A DNA stretch of 64,000 bases, taken from assembly GCA_018873225.1 (NCBI GenBank), contig JAEILZ010000001.1, positions 6,510,001-6,574,000 on the forward strand, in the 5' to 3' direction. This document shows, piece by piece, positions 42,698 to 54,339 of this stretch. The stretch's first letter is position 1, and each line of letters begins with the position of its first letter. A program made the position numbers and the translations under genes. Source of the DNA: [Phialemoniopsis] sp. UDSM-2020 (Eukaryota > Ascomycota > Sordariomycetes > Thyridiales > Thyridiaceae). The notes beneath the pieces were generated by a model. It worked only from the letters and a program-made list of their open reading frames with translations, was not told the origin of the DNA and searched no databases.

Positions 42698-44272
42698 ATG
42701 ATCAAAATGACTGACAAGCAGCCAAACATCCTGCTGGTGATGTGCGACCAGCTCACAGCTATCGCCCTTCCCAGCTATGGCAACAAGGTGACCAAGACCC
42801 CCAACATCGACAAGCTCGCGGCCGAGGGCTCCGTCTTTGAGAATGCCTACTGCAACTACCCCCTCTGCGCGCCCTCGCGCTTCGCCATGATGAGCGGGCG
42901 GCTGCCGTCCAAGATCGGCGCCTTTGACAATGCGTCCGAGTTCCCCGCCGCCGTGCCGACAATCGCGCACTACCTCCGCGATGCCGGCTACTACACTTGC
43001 ATCTCGGGCAAGATGCACTTTGTCGGTCCTGACCAGCATCACGGCTACGAAGACAGGCTCACCACCGAGATCTACCCGGCAGACTTCAGCTGGGTGCCGC
43101 CCAAGACATACGACGAGCTGGAGGACGAAGAAACCGTCGCCAAGGGCAAAGTCCCCTTTGGCGTCTCCAGCGTGGAGACCATCGCAGACGCCCAGCCCCT
43201 GGCCAGGTCCCAGCAGATGGACTACGACGAGGAGGTCGCCCGCCGCGCGACGCAGCACATCTTCGACTGGCGGCGGTACGGCGACGGGCGCCCGCTCTTC
43301 ATGACCGTCTCTTTCACGCAGCCGCACGACCCCTACGTCATCTCCAAGGAGTTTTGGGATATGTACACCAACGAGGAGATCGACGCGCCGCGCACGCCCA
43401 AGATCCCGCTCGAGCAGATGGACCCGCACAGCCGCTCGCTGTACTACCACTACAGCCTGCACAACTTTGACGTGACGGACGAGATCTACCGCCGCGCGCG
43501 CAGGGGCTACTACGGCATGATCAGCTACATCGACCGCAAGGTGGGCGAGCTACGGCAGGCGCTCGAGGATGCCGGCATGGCGGATAACACGGTCATCCTG
43601 TTCACGTCGGACCACGGCGACATGATTGGCGAGCGGGGCCTGTGGTTCAAGAAGAATGTGTTTGAGCCGGCGGTCCGGGTGCCGCTCATGATGTACCAAC
43701 CCAAGAAGCAGGGCCTGCCACGCATCTCTGCGCCGGTCTCCCTTGTCGATATCCTCCCGACTGTGGTGCAATTGGCGACTGGATCGACTGACGCCATATT
43801 CACCGAGCACGAAGGCACCAGCTTGCTCCCGCTCATTGAGAAGGATGAACCAGAGCGAGCAGTGATGGTTGAGCACATCGATGGTGGCACGCGGGGTCCG
43901 CGTGTGATGCTCCGCGAGGGCATGCGCAAGGTCGTAGTCTCCGACTCTTATCCTACGCAGTACTACGACCTGTCCACGGACCCCAATGAGACAAACGATC
44001 ATGCAAACGACCCTGCCCGGAAGGAAGAGGTCGCCGCGATGGTCGAAAAGGTGCACAGGCGATGGAACATCCCACAGATCCGTGACGAGGTCATCAGGAG
44101 TCAGAAGAAGAGGCAATTTGTCTACCGAGCGATGCAGAAGGGCAAGCTTCGCACATGGGAACACTACCCGGACCCAATTCGGGAACACACCAAGTTTGTC
44201 AGGACTGGCGAGAGGTTCCCCGACGTTGAGAGACGGTCGTATCTGCCATATGTTGGGGATGGAGATTACTAA
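42698..44272 (+). CDS. Choline sulfatase
   Basis: Single exon. 525 residues from ATG 42698 (MIKMTDKQ) or 522 from ATG 42707. The sulfatase signature is YPLCAPSR, with C57 as the residue converted to formylglycine and the CxPSR core intact. The N-terminal metal Asp is in NILLVMCDQ, and later ligands lie in FTSDHGDMIGERG. The C-terminal extension with FVYRAMQKGKLRTWEHYP is specific to cholinesulfatases and is not found in aryl sulfatases. The enzyme hydrolyses choline-O-sulfate to choline and sulfate, feeding sulfur and choline or betaine metabolism. There is no signal peptide, so it is cytosolic. It converges on a Dal5-family permease, a group that includes fungal sulfonate and sulfate-ester importers. 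Confidence 0.95.
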   Translation: MIKMTDKQPNILLVMCDQLTAIALPSYGNKVTKTPNIDKLAAEGSVFENAYCNYPLCAPSRFAMMSGRLPSKIGAFDNASEFPAAVPTIAHYLRDAGYYTCISGKMHFVGPDQHHGYEDRLTTEIYPADFSWVPPKTYDELEDEETVAKGKVPFGVSSVETIADAQPLARSQQMDYDEEVARRATQHIFDWRRYGDGRPLFMTVSFTQPHDPYVISKEFWDMYTNEEIDAPRTPKIPLEQMDPHSRSLYYHYSLHNFDVTDEIYRRARRGYYGMISYIDRKVGELRQALEDAGMADNTVILFTSDHGDMIGERGLWFKKNVFEPAVRVPLMMYQPKKQGLPRISAPVSLVDILPTVVQLATGSTDAIFTEHEGTSLLPLIEKDEPERAVMVEHIDGGTRGPRVMLREGMRKVVVSDSYPTQYYDLSTDPNETNDHANDPARKEEVAAMVEKVHRRWNIPQIRDEVIRSQKKRQFVYRAMQKGKLRTWEHYPDPIREHTKFVRTGERFPDVERRSYLPYVGDGDY

Positions 44273-44841
44273 GTGACCACTATACTTATCCTTCAGCAGT
44301 GTAATGAAAGAATGGCTTGTCATCTCTGAAAGTGAAGCTGCTCTCTTGCTCATCTGACATCAACTCGCTCCAATCCTCTACGGGAAGACCTTCCTCGCCT
44401 TTCTATCTACGATCCACATGCTCTAACAGCTTTGACCGGATAAGCTCTTCAACTATATTGCTCTTGCAAGGCAAATTGCCTCCCTAAACATGTAGCTCCT
44501 TTACGCAACACCGGTTGGCTTGCAAATCTCTGCCACTTGGATGTGGGTAGGGAGGCTCATTACACGTAATCGGAGTCGATATGCCGAGACAATCGCTCTT
44601 CTCCATTTCTGCCACCGCTCAGAGCAAAACCACCACTAACCGTGGTCATACAATACCCTTTCACCCAAACTGGTTGGTGCAGCTGAGGGACGCTTTTGTC
44701 AGATATAGAGTGAATTCCACTAGATGTCTAGTATTGCTATCTGATTGTATTCCAACGAAGCTGTCTAGCAATCCAATGTTGTAGACAATGCCCGTAGTGG
44801 AATGACCACAGTGACCGTCTCCGCATCAATTCTCATCGTGC
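44273..44841. other. Convergent intergenic region
   Basis: About 570 bp between the 3' ends of choline sulfatase and the Dal5-type permease. The ORF at 44581-44784 is not supported. Confidence 0.45.
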
Positions 44842-46793
44842 TTACATCGCATATCTGAAATGAGGGTTTTGGCCGTCCGTCAGATCATCCTCGTCAGCGT
44901 GGAGGCCAGCTTGGACGTTCTCGCCTTCCTTGCCGTAGAGCCTGTCACGCCTCTTGTTCTCATAGACACACAAGATCCTGCAACAAGAAGAATAAGATGT
45001 CAGCACGATTGACTCGTTGGGGTCATGACAGCAGCAGGATACTAACCAAAAAGCAATGCCACAGACGATCTCGATCGCAAAGCACACCATCATCGCCGAG
45101 ATGCCCAGCGGATAGTGGGGAGCCTGGTCTCCGCGGAAGAACTGAGGGCCAATAATGTTTCCGACAGCTATGATTAATGTCAGCTATCGTTTTGGAAGAC
45201 AAGTCCTAGATCAGAACTGACAGTACAGAACGGCCACCGAAGTGGCGGCGAAGCTCTTTTTTGTGGTGCCACCATTGTTTGACGAAACAAGACTCATGAC
45301 CATGACCCAAGACACATTGTAGAATCCCATGAGATAGACACCGGCCAGGGACGCGGTTCTGTGATGCTCGATGTCCAAGGCTAAGCGGAGTTTTAGCATA
45401 CGAAACGGGACAAAGAGTAGAAACCACGTACTATGGATCATAATGGCGCCACACAGGGCTGGGAGGTTCGACAAGATCCAGATCAAGCAACGGATGTTGG
45501 GGACAAAAAAGGCAATACTGGCGCAGATGACCTGGGACACCAGGGCTATGGCGGCCTGAGGCGTGGCCATGAGAGTCGTCTTGGAAGGCGTAAATCCATA
45601 ACCAGAGATGATCAAAGGGTTAAACTACTAAGAGTTTAGACTCTGGAGTGGCGAACTCATGTTCTCGGGGTACTTACACTCGTGATACCAGCGTTGACAA
45701 TGGACCATGCCAATATGTAAACAACGATGACCCAGTACTTTGGATCCTTGAGGGACTCGATGACATGCGAGAACTTCCAGGGCTGCAAGAGGATAATTGG
45801 TCAGCATACGTTCTGTGAATACCGCTTTACTGGTCTACTCACGTTGCGTGTCTTGTGGCCAGTCTGATTGGCCGCAGTGCGAAGTACAGCGAGCTTCCGA
45901 TCTCTCGTGTTGTAGAACCAGGCAGTTTCGGGAGAGTCGGGGAGCGCGAAGAGAACCAGGATTCCGAAGGCGACAGTGACGGCGCCGTAGATGATGAAGA
46001 TGTACTAGATGAACAGGTTAGATGGTGAATGATGGTCCAGTAAAGGGAAAGACTGACCTTCCATGTGGCAAGGGAGCCCTTGATGTGTCCAATAGCGTAG
46101 CTCAGGATACCACCAAAGATCTAGTAGTTGAGTCAGTGAGAGCCAAGGCAACCAGTAGGATATTCATGGGAAGACATACACCAGCGAACGTGTTGTACCA
46201 GACAGCAGTGCGGAGAGCATGCTCCTCACGCCGATACCACGTGGCTGTGATGATCATGCATAGCGGCATGAGGCCAGCCTCGAAAGCACCAAGAAAGAAG
46301 CGGACAGCGGCGAGGCCTGCAAAATTGTGGCACGCAGCCATGATGCAGAGACAGCCGCCCCAGCCAATCAGGGCCACTCCCATGAACTTGCCTGGCGGCG
46401 CCTTGGTCAGGATCCACGAGTTGGGGCACTGCATCATCATGTAGCCAAAGTATACGATAGCGCTGAGCCAGCTGAACTCTTGCCCGACGAGGCCAACATC
46501 CTTGGATATGCCCCACACAGCGGCGTAGCCGAGCGCGTTCTGTTAGGAGGACCAGAAGTCAGTTTGATGAAAGACTCCAAGGGGCGGTACGGAGGACCAA
46601 CCTTGTCCAAGGCGGCGAGGGTGGCTGTCACGGTCATGATGGACAGGACAACCAGGTCAGCCCGAAGGACCAATCGCCTGTTGTCCTTGGGCGCGACGAC
46701 TTCAGCCTCCGCCATCTGGCGGATGCTGGAGGCGTCACCGTTGTGGTGGTCAGCGACCTGACTTTCCGTCTCGAGTTTCGTTTGGGTATCCAT
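44842..46793 (-). CDS. MFS permease, Dal5/allantoate (ACS) family
   Basis: Nine exons: 46793-46602, 46539-46180, 46120-46058, 46004-45843, 45782-45678, 45624-45432, 45380-45222, 45167-45047 and 44977-44842, giving 496 residues with all frames consistent. Landmarks are LGYAAVWGISKDVGLVGQEF, VRFFLGAFEAGLMPL, the loop WYRREEHALRTAVWYN, and the C-terminal YENKRRDRLYGKEG. Twelve membrane segments are expected. In this family yeast Soa1 imports sulfonates and sulfate esters including choline sulfate. Its convergent neighbour here is choline sulfatase, so a choline-O-sulfate or sulfonate importer is the favoured idea. This rests on family and position, not on a diagnostic residue. It is much more intron-rich than the other Dal5-type gene in the window. 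Confidence 0.92.
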
Positions 46794-47393
46794 TGCTAAT
46801 GTAACGAGGAGCAGGTTGCAGAGATGTGGATTAGTGTGGATGGCGTGATCGAACACCGTCTCGGGGAAAGGGAGTTGCCAGTTCTTTATGGCCGCGGTAT
46901 TGCCACTGTCTGGTCTCCAAGAGTCTCACAAACAGGCAGAAAGTAAGAGAGATAGGGGACACCCCAGAGAGCTAGCCCAGCGAGTTCCTATCGTGGTCTC
47001 TCGCTTCCCCAGCTCTAGTTTGTGGGGTGGTATCCGATTGCCTCGCTGTGGGGAAGGACAACGCGAGATTAGGGTGTTATTGAAGCTTAGTTCTTTGTTG
47101 TTATCATCGTGCTTCTCCATGTCCCAGCGCAATGGACAACAGAAGTCATGCAGAGAAGGCAGGTCGGTGGGTCCCTTTGTTAGCGGGAAATTTTGGCAAT
47201 GCATGAAACTGGAAAGCTTCCGCGAACTCTAAGTCGAGCTAAAAAGCTGAGCCTCGAAACCCAGTAAAAATTGGCTAGACTGCCATGGTATCTTGGCGCG
47301 TTATTCCCCGTTGATTGTGCTAGTCATAGCGGATACACCATAAACTATCCTATCACCAATCTTTCAGAAATTGATTGTGGCTATATCGCGTGT
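46794..47393 (-). promoter_or_regulatory. Upstream region of Dal5-type permease
   Basis: 600 bp between the permease start and the 3' end of the SDR gene. It contains several GTGGGG cores (for example near 47020 and 47051) compatible with CreA/Mig1 sites. No gene was recognised. Confidence 0.4.
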
Positions 47394-48459
47394 TTAGTAA
47401 GTTGCTGGTGTAATACTCAATCTGCCACCATCCGTGATAACACAACTTCCGTTGCAATAAGCACCGGCACGAGAAGCCAAATACAGCAAGGGACCGATAA
47501 TATCTTCGGGCAGACCCGCTCGCTCAGCTGGGATCTGATCTAACGGGTAGGCGCCTTCTTCTGTTGGGTTTTGGCCTAGAATCAGGGAGGTCGTCAAGTC
47601 GGTTGGAAATACTTTACAGTCAACACTCCTAGCCTCCAATGATTGGGGTGTTGGAGCGACTTACAGCCCGGGCATAAAGCGTTCACTCGGATCCTATAGG
47701 GAACTAGATAGGTCGCAAGGACCTTGACCATCATAGTTGCCGCCGCCTTGCTCGTCCCGTATGCGAACCCAGCCGTGATCTTTCTGTTGAAACTTCCGAT
47801 ACTGCTGGTGGCAACGACTTGGCTGCGGCCTCCCGCATAGGTTGATCGTTTGTTGCCCTCGTCGAGGAGATGAAGAAAAGCGAGTACGGTGTAAAAGACC
47901 GCCGTGCAGTTGACATGGTACGTGTTGGTGAAGTCTTCCATAGGGATCTTGAGCAGAGTGTCCTGGAGCTCAGAGATGCTTGCTCCCGCAGGTACGGTAC
48001 CTGATGGGCCCGGTACTCCGGAATTGGCCACAAGTAAGTTTATGTAGCCGACATCCTTTTCGACATGTGATGCTATAGATCTAAGGCTGTCCTTGTCCGT
48101 CACATCACATGGCAGAGCAACCATGTTGGCAAAACCCTAAAGGACCAGATGAGTGTTGTCTCATAAAATGTCGTGCGTAGTATCCAACCTCAACTTACAC
48201 ATTCTTTGATGGCATCGTCCAGGACTTGTTTTCTGCGTCCGACGATGTAGACTCTCTTGGCTCCATTAGAAGCTAGCCCTTTGGCCATCAAAAGACCGAG
48301 ACCTGAACAACACCCAAGTCAGCTTTGGTTGAGCGGATCAATTGTGTCTAAGAATAGTGCCAGAGAAGAGATAAGGAGCTTACCACTTCCGCCTCCAGTA
48401 ACCACAGCCACGATCCCCTTCACATCAAAGAGCTGTGAGACCTGGTACGAAGGGTCCAT
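47394..48459 (-). CDS. Short-chain dehydrogenase/reductase
   Basis: Exons 48459-48384, 48302-48199, 48136-47665 and 47611-47394 give 289 residues. The cofactor motif TGGGSGLG is split by intron 1. Other landmarks are ALPCDVTDKDSL, LLVANSGVPGPSG, VVATSSIGSF and the catalytic YGTSK, followed by RVNALCPG and the splice-restored LFPTDLTTSLI. The ending ASRAGAYCNGSCVITDGGRLS is typical of classical SDRs. The preference for NAD or NADP and the substrate cannot be read out. It is divergent from the amino-acid transporter gene. Confidence 0.93.
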
Positions 48460-49287
48460 CGTCGACTGCTCTGTATAGATCGGATCGGTCGTGTGCCGTT
48501 CGCCGGATTGAACTCAATCGTTGATAGCCCAGATACTTATCAGCAAGCACTATCCCACTGATAAGTGTTTAAAATGATGAGATACCTCCACGCAAGTATT
48601 CGGCCCTTCTGGAAAGACCTGTGGAACACGATCAGGGCAGACAAAGAACATACCTGATCACAAATACCGACACCAAACACCGATACAGGTAGATCTCCCA
48701 TTAGCTCTCGCATGGACCTGCTTTTTTGCCTCAATGGAGGTGCCGATAGATCTTGTTGTCAATCCCCTGCGAGTGGCGACAGGGATTGTCCCGCGACTCG
48801 GGTCCATCAGGGGCGCCCAAGGTTCTAGTCTGGGGACCTATCGCAGCGCACCCACGGGGAAACTGGGGCATCCACTTGGCGTCAGACATGGGCGTACGAG
48901 TCTCAGAAATGGAAAGCCAACCCGGTTCAATCAATCAGGGGAGATAGCGCTACAAACACGCCAGCGGAAATGCCGGCTGGGCAGTCGAGACGGTCGGACT
49001 AGAGCCGCGTAAACGAGTCCGGGGTTTAGCAAGTTATTGGCCGTTCAAACTGACGACCGCTGCCAATTCACCAGAAAAAAATCAGTCGACTTGTTAACTA
49101 GACAAAGCTTCACATGTTCTTCATGTATAAAAGCTCAATGCATCCTCCCCCACAAAGTTTCCCCGCAAAGCAATCATCGTCTGCATCGCCAGTGATCTGT
49201 TCTCGTGTCTTTCGATTACGTCCAATTGTCACCGCTCGTCCCAACTCTGTTGCCCCTTAGTTCTTCGGAAGCCTAACTCGAATCACC
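48460..49287. promoter_or_regulatory. Shared divergent promoter: SDR / amino-acid transporter
   Basis: About 830 bp. It contains AGTTTCCCCGCAAAG at 49156-49170, about 118 bp before the transporter ATG. The same 15-mer occurs at 51639-51653 before the next gene on the same strand. The approach to the ATG is pyrimidine-rich. Confidence 0.5.
49156..49170 (+). repeat. 15-mer AGTTTCCCCGCAAAG, copy 1
   Basis: Exact match to 51639-51653. Both copies lie 110-150 bp before a plus-strand ATG. Confidence 0.6.
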
Positions 49288-51035
49288 ATGAGCCATCCCG
49301 ACTCCAATGAGCTCTCTGCTGCATCTGCAACGGAAGCAGCCGACGGCGGAAGCATCAAGATCGCACACCAGTCACATACTCAGGGCGCAGATATGAAGGA
49401 GGGCGTCTTCATTCCCGAACGTCAGGACGCGTTCGGAGACGAGGAGCATGCTGAGGTCAAATACAAAGTGTTGACGTGGTGGTACGTAGTCTCACTCTCA
49501 TACGGATACGCTTAATGATTCCTAACTTAAATACAGGCAATGCGGACTGTTGATGGTCACCGAAACCATCTCGCTTGGTATTCTGTCACTTCCCAAAGCT
49601 GTCGCAAGCGTCGGCCTCGTCCCTGCCATCATCGTTCTGCTGGGTCTGGGAGCCATCGCAACGTACACCGGCTACGTGATCGGCCAATACAAGCTCAAGC
49701 ACCCCTTCATCTCCAGCATGGCTGATGCTGGAGAGGCCCTATGGGGTCCCATCGGTCGCGAGGTCGTTGGCATCGGCCAAATTCTTCTCCTTGTTTTCAT
49801 CATGGCGAGCCACATTCTGACGTTCACGACGGCGATGAATACCATGACAAATCATGGCACCTGCTCCATGGTCTTTGGTGTTGTTGCCTTGGTCCTTTCT
49901 TTTGCGCTTTCGGTTCCTCGTACGCTTAGCAAGATGACCTGGCAATCTCTGGCCTGTAAGTTATCGCTCCGTACCGGCCTATTGTGTAATACAAGTAGTT
50001 GACTCTCGTCGAATAGCCTGCATCAGCGTTGTTATCGTCGTGGTGATCACCATGATTGCCGTCGGTATCCAGTATCCAGCAGCGACTGTCAAGGCCACCA
50101 TTCAGTCTGACCTCGTCAAAGGGTTCACTGCTGTCTCCAACATCGTCTTCTCATATGGTGAGTAGAGATCAATCTTCATGGCGCTCCTGTACTAAGACAA
50201 ATGCAGCTTCCCACAACAGTTTCTTCACCTTCATCGCTGAGCTGAAGGACCCAAGAGACTTTCCCAAGGCGCTCGCCCTTCTTCAGACGATCGACATCAC
50301 CCTCTACGTAATCTCGGCTGTGGTTATTTACCGATATGCTGGTGACTCGGTGACCTCGCCAGCTCTGGGCTCTGCCGGCCCCTTGATCTCTAAGATCACG
50401 TATGGTCTTGCCTTGCCTACTGTAAGTGATTTAGATATAACAAGAGAATCATAGAGGGAATCAAGCTTACAAGCCACATTTAGATCCTGGTGGCTGGTGT
50501 CATGAATGGGCACATCGCAATGAAGGCTGTGTATCTGCGCATCTTCAGCGGCACCGACCGTATTCACAAGAGAGACTTCCTTGCCATCGGCTCGTGGCTT
50601 GGAATCGGCTTTGGCCTCTGGGTCCTGGCCTGGATCATTGCCTCTGCTATTCCTGTTTTCAATAATCTTCTCAGTCTGATCGTACGTATTTCCGTGCATA
50701 TCACGCCCAAGACGTGACCTTACTAACAGCCCGAGTTCAGGTCTCTCTCTTCTGTAGCTGGTTTACCTTTGTGCTGCCCGGCCTTTTCTGGTTCTCCATG
50801 AACAAGGGCCGTTGGTTCGCTACTGGTAGAAAGACCGTCCTGTCCTCCGTCAACCTCCTCGCAATCATCATTGGCCTGACTCTTGTAAGTAGCACGCCCG
50901 CAATTACTATGAAGAAGCTTTCATCATACTTAACAACCATGACTTTGACAGTGCTTCCTCGGCCTGTATACTTCTGGCAAAGCGATTCATGACGATCCTG
51001 GAGCTGGCAGCTTCTCCTGCGCCAACACTGCTTGA
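49288..51035 (+). CDS. AAAP-family amino-acid transporter
   Basis: Exons 49288-49481, 49537-49955, 50017-50157, 50207-50421, 50484-50681, 50741-50884 and 50952-51035 give 464 residues. All junctions keep frame. The sequence shows about eleven membrane segments. Aa_trans landmarks are TETISLGILSLPKAVASVG in segment 1, NIVFSYASHNSFFTFIAELKDP, and FTFVLPGLFWFSMNKG. Residues 1-60 form a hydrophilic cytosolic tail. It is likely a plasma-membrane or vacuolar proton-coupled carrier of neutral amino acids. A regulator of the ARCA/ArgR type follows downstream. Confidence 0.94.
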
Positions 51036-51786
51036 GATGACAACTTGACATAAAGAGCAAAATTTCCAAGGAGGGGACCACAAGAAAATTGCTTTTCAGA
51101 GACATAATTCGGGAGCGAGATAGGCCATCAATACATCACCCCGTTCATAAGAAGCACTTCTACGACAATATGTGTACAGAATTCTAAGATATTCCGCTGT
51201 GAGCTCCAGTCAATCTTGAAAATCAAAAAAATTGTATTGTACGTCTTTGGAGATAAAATACAAATCATAACATAAACTCAAATAAACTCCAACTCAAGTC
51301 TTTGAACTCTACCTCTAGCAGAGACAGGGCACACACCGAAAAGCCTTTGTTTGCTTTAGCCTATCAAAGTATGTGAGCGACATTTCCACTGCTCGACCTT
51401 AGGTACAGAATACTCCTTGATGAGCACTCATCAACTTCCACGCATCTTGGCGTCGTGCTTCCACACCTCGTCCCCTTAGCTCCATGTCCGGGTGGAGCGG
51501 TCGGAGTATTGCCGAGCTGGCCTGGGTTTCATCCCTTTAGCGTAATACCAAGACGCATTGATTGGCGGAGCTGGTCCAAGAGGCTAAGAAAACCCTAGTC
51601 TTCTTATCGTCGCCCCCTTCGCGGAAACCTTCCTCAAGAGTTTCCCCGCAAAGGGTCTCCGCGATGGATAGCCTTTATTACGAAGGCAAGTGGCCTCATT
51701 AGCCAGAGTACGCTCCCTTCCTCTTTGGCCATTGTGTCCCAGTCATTCTCCAACCTGCCCTCTTCGACAGCCATACACAAGTGGAG
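51036..51786 (+). promoter_or_regulatory. Upstream region of Zn2Cys6 regulator
   Basis: About 750 bp. Two motifs form an imperfect inverted pair, TTCGCGGAAACCTTCC (51618-51633) and AGTTTCCCCGCAAAG (51639-51653), 134-169 bp before the ATG. Each recurs once elsewhere in an intergenic region (42285 and 49156). Confidence 0.5.
51618..51653 (+). repeat. Paired promoter elements (copy 2 of 16-mer and 15-mer)
   Basis: TTCGCGGAAACCTTCC followed after 5 bp by AGTTTCCCCGCAAAG. The GCGGAAAC and GTTTCCCCGC cores are roughly inverted relative to each other. Confidence 0.6.
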
Positions 51787-54231
51787 ATGCAGACCAGGAC
51801 TAGAGTGGGTACCAGCAGGGCTGCCGGAACAAGGCAAGCCGGCCAGCCCAGCAAGAAGACTGCCCGTGGCACGCCTCGCACAAGGACGTTCACAGGCTGC
51901 CGCGGGTGCAGAGACCGTCACCTGAAGTGTGATGAAGCTAAGCCCGCTTGCTCGATGTGCCGGCGGCTCGGCGTGGCCTGCGAGGGCTACGAGGCCGAGT
52001 TGTTTTGGTTCCCGGAGCAGCTGAACAAGAAGTCCAGCCACCGGCCCAGCTCCTACCGATTCCCGATCTTCACGGAGGAACAACGCGAGTTGATGGCAGT
52101 TGAGCTTGTGGAGAGCATCGCGGACAAAGGCACGACCGACGCACTGCTGGACCTTGACGCCGAGTCCCCGGCCGGGTCCGAGTGCTGCACCGTCGGTCCT
52201 TTCGGCGTGTTTCGAGGCTTTGATGCGCCCGAGTCGCCCTCGTCATCATCCACATCACCACCGCCAACATCTATTGCTCCTGACGCATCATCATCTCTGG
52301 CACCAAACTCGGTAGCGAGCAACTTCTACGAGACAGTTGATGATGAGTGTATCGTTGCTGAACATGAACCGGACGACATTGAAGTGTTGGGCAGGGGCAT
52401 GACCAGCGACTTTGCACACGAAATTCCACACGAGTCGGGCATCGCTCCCGAGTCTCTCGACTTCCTGGCCATGAATCATCAGCCTTGGATGGACCTTGAC
52501 ACCCGAAGCCTTCAACAAATGCTGATGATGGACATGCCGTCCCTTGACACGAGCTTCCCATCCGACCTACCATTCTTCCCCCTCGATCCCAACCTACAAG
52601 CCATTGGGTTCCCCGAGAGAACTGGCCTCACTCCGCCATACATGCAGCTCGACCAAGAGCAGCACAGAGAGCAAGAGGGCCAAGACGGGGACATGCAGCG
52701 GGCCTCATCGTCGTCTCCCCGATGGCAGGCACTGTCTCGTCAGCCGACACCTCCTCTAACGCCGTACGGCAATGACGCAACCACCTCCAACATGCCAACA
52801 CATGCCGACTTCCTCCTGCGCTACTACCGCGAGAAGGTCCTACGTCCGTCAAAAGTAGGACACGGGCGCCGGATATCCCCGTGGCAGGTCGTTCTGCTGC
52901 CCTGTGCGCTAGAGACGTTCGCGGAGCTTTCGCTGTGGAACACCGCTTCTCCAACGCGGTACAGCATTTTGTATTCGCTCCTGAGCATCAGCGCCTACCA
53001 ACTACATCGGTCACAGAGATCCAATAGCGGTAGCAGCCAGTGGCTCGGTGTTGCATCGAAGCATCAGGAGAACGCGTTGCAGTACTTGAAGAAAGCCTTG
53101 AAGAGTGACGCAGTCAACGCCGATACCGGACAGTATAGCGAGGTGTTGATGGCTATCCTAGCCATTGCCATGATCTTTGTACGTGCCTTCCTTTGACAAG
53201 CAAGACTCTTTTGTCTATCCTCAGAAGACTAACAAACATGATCACAGATCTTCCGCGGATCTCAGGTACTCAAGGTCTTCCTGCTCGATGCTGAAGGACT
53301 CATTCGCCTACGAGGCTTGCCCAACCCAAAATCGTTCAAGACACGCGTCCTACATCATATGTATACACACCTACGAATACTGGAGGAGAGCTTCGAGGTC
53401 AGCCAGAAGGAAAGACAAGGAGCTACACAGATGTCAGTGCGCAAAGCGCTGCCAGGAGTAGAGCTGCGCAACTTTCAGCTCATCAAGGATGGCGGAGATC
53501 CATTCGACCTGAGCCAAGAGAAGCCAGAGGACATTGGCTACAATGACATCCACCTCGAGGCACCCGGCAGATTCTCACATACACTGTACCCGGAGATCTA
53601 TGGGATCCCAGAATCCCTGATGACTCTTCTCGCCAGGACAATCAGCCTAGCGAATGATGCGCCCCTTCGCAACAGCATCACAGACCCTATCCCGGTGGAT
53701 ACCGGCAGCTCTGGCCATGCTGCTCTCGCCAGGACACTCGAAGGGCAGATATGGTCGTGGTCGCTCCAGCCTGGATCAACGGGTCCGGAAAGGCCAGCCT
53801 CGGGCATGATCTCTGGCAAGGAGAGCCCCCTTGACCACCCGCAGATGCGATCTATGGCACTGGCCATGCACCAGGCGTTGATACTGTATTTTTACAGGAG
53901 AGTGTACAACGTCAGCGCCATGGTGTTGCAAGCTACCGTCCAAAAGACATTGGACTACCTCGACTCGTGTCTCGAGATATCAATAGAGGGGCAGGATTTT
54001 GCTACGTCCATGGCATGGTCAGCCTTTGTAGCGACGTGTGAGGCGGCGACTCCAGATCTGCAGGAGCGTGCGATAACATGTCTTGATTCCATGGACAGCA
54101 GAGGCATACTGTTCAGAGTTGAGAAGCCTGTCGAGCTGGTCAGGACAATCTGGAAGCAACGGGAAGAGACGCAGAACTGGTCACTGAGCTGGCCAGAAAT
54201 GATTCGCGACACCACAGCGGCAGTAGGCTAG
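51787..54231 (+). CDS. Zn2Cys6 transcription factor, ARCA/ArgR-like
   Basis: Exons 51787-53178 and 53248-54231 give 791 residues. The ATG at 51787 is used; the frame opens at a GTG two codons earlier. The zinc cluster has C38, C41, C48, C55, C58 and C65 with canonical spacing (2-6-6-2-6), followed by CEGYEAELFWF as in arginine-catabolism regulators. A long acidic, Ser/Pro-rich linker spans about 100-340. The Fungal_trans_2 region begins near residue 345 (ADFLLRYYREKVLRP) and continues through FRGSQVLKVFLLDAEGLIRLRG. It lies between an amino-acid transporter and a DapA-family enzyme, so control of amino-acid or keto-acid use is plausible but unproven. Confidence 0.92.
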
Positions 54232-54339
54232 AAGTCCTAGTCAATCAAAGTCGTAAAAGAGATGTTTAATTCTCATGTTCATGATCTATATATTTTTGTG
54301 ACTTTTATGAGACGATGCCGAATAATCATTACTATCCCT

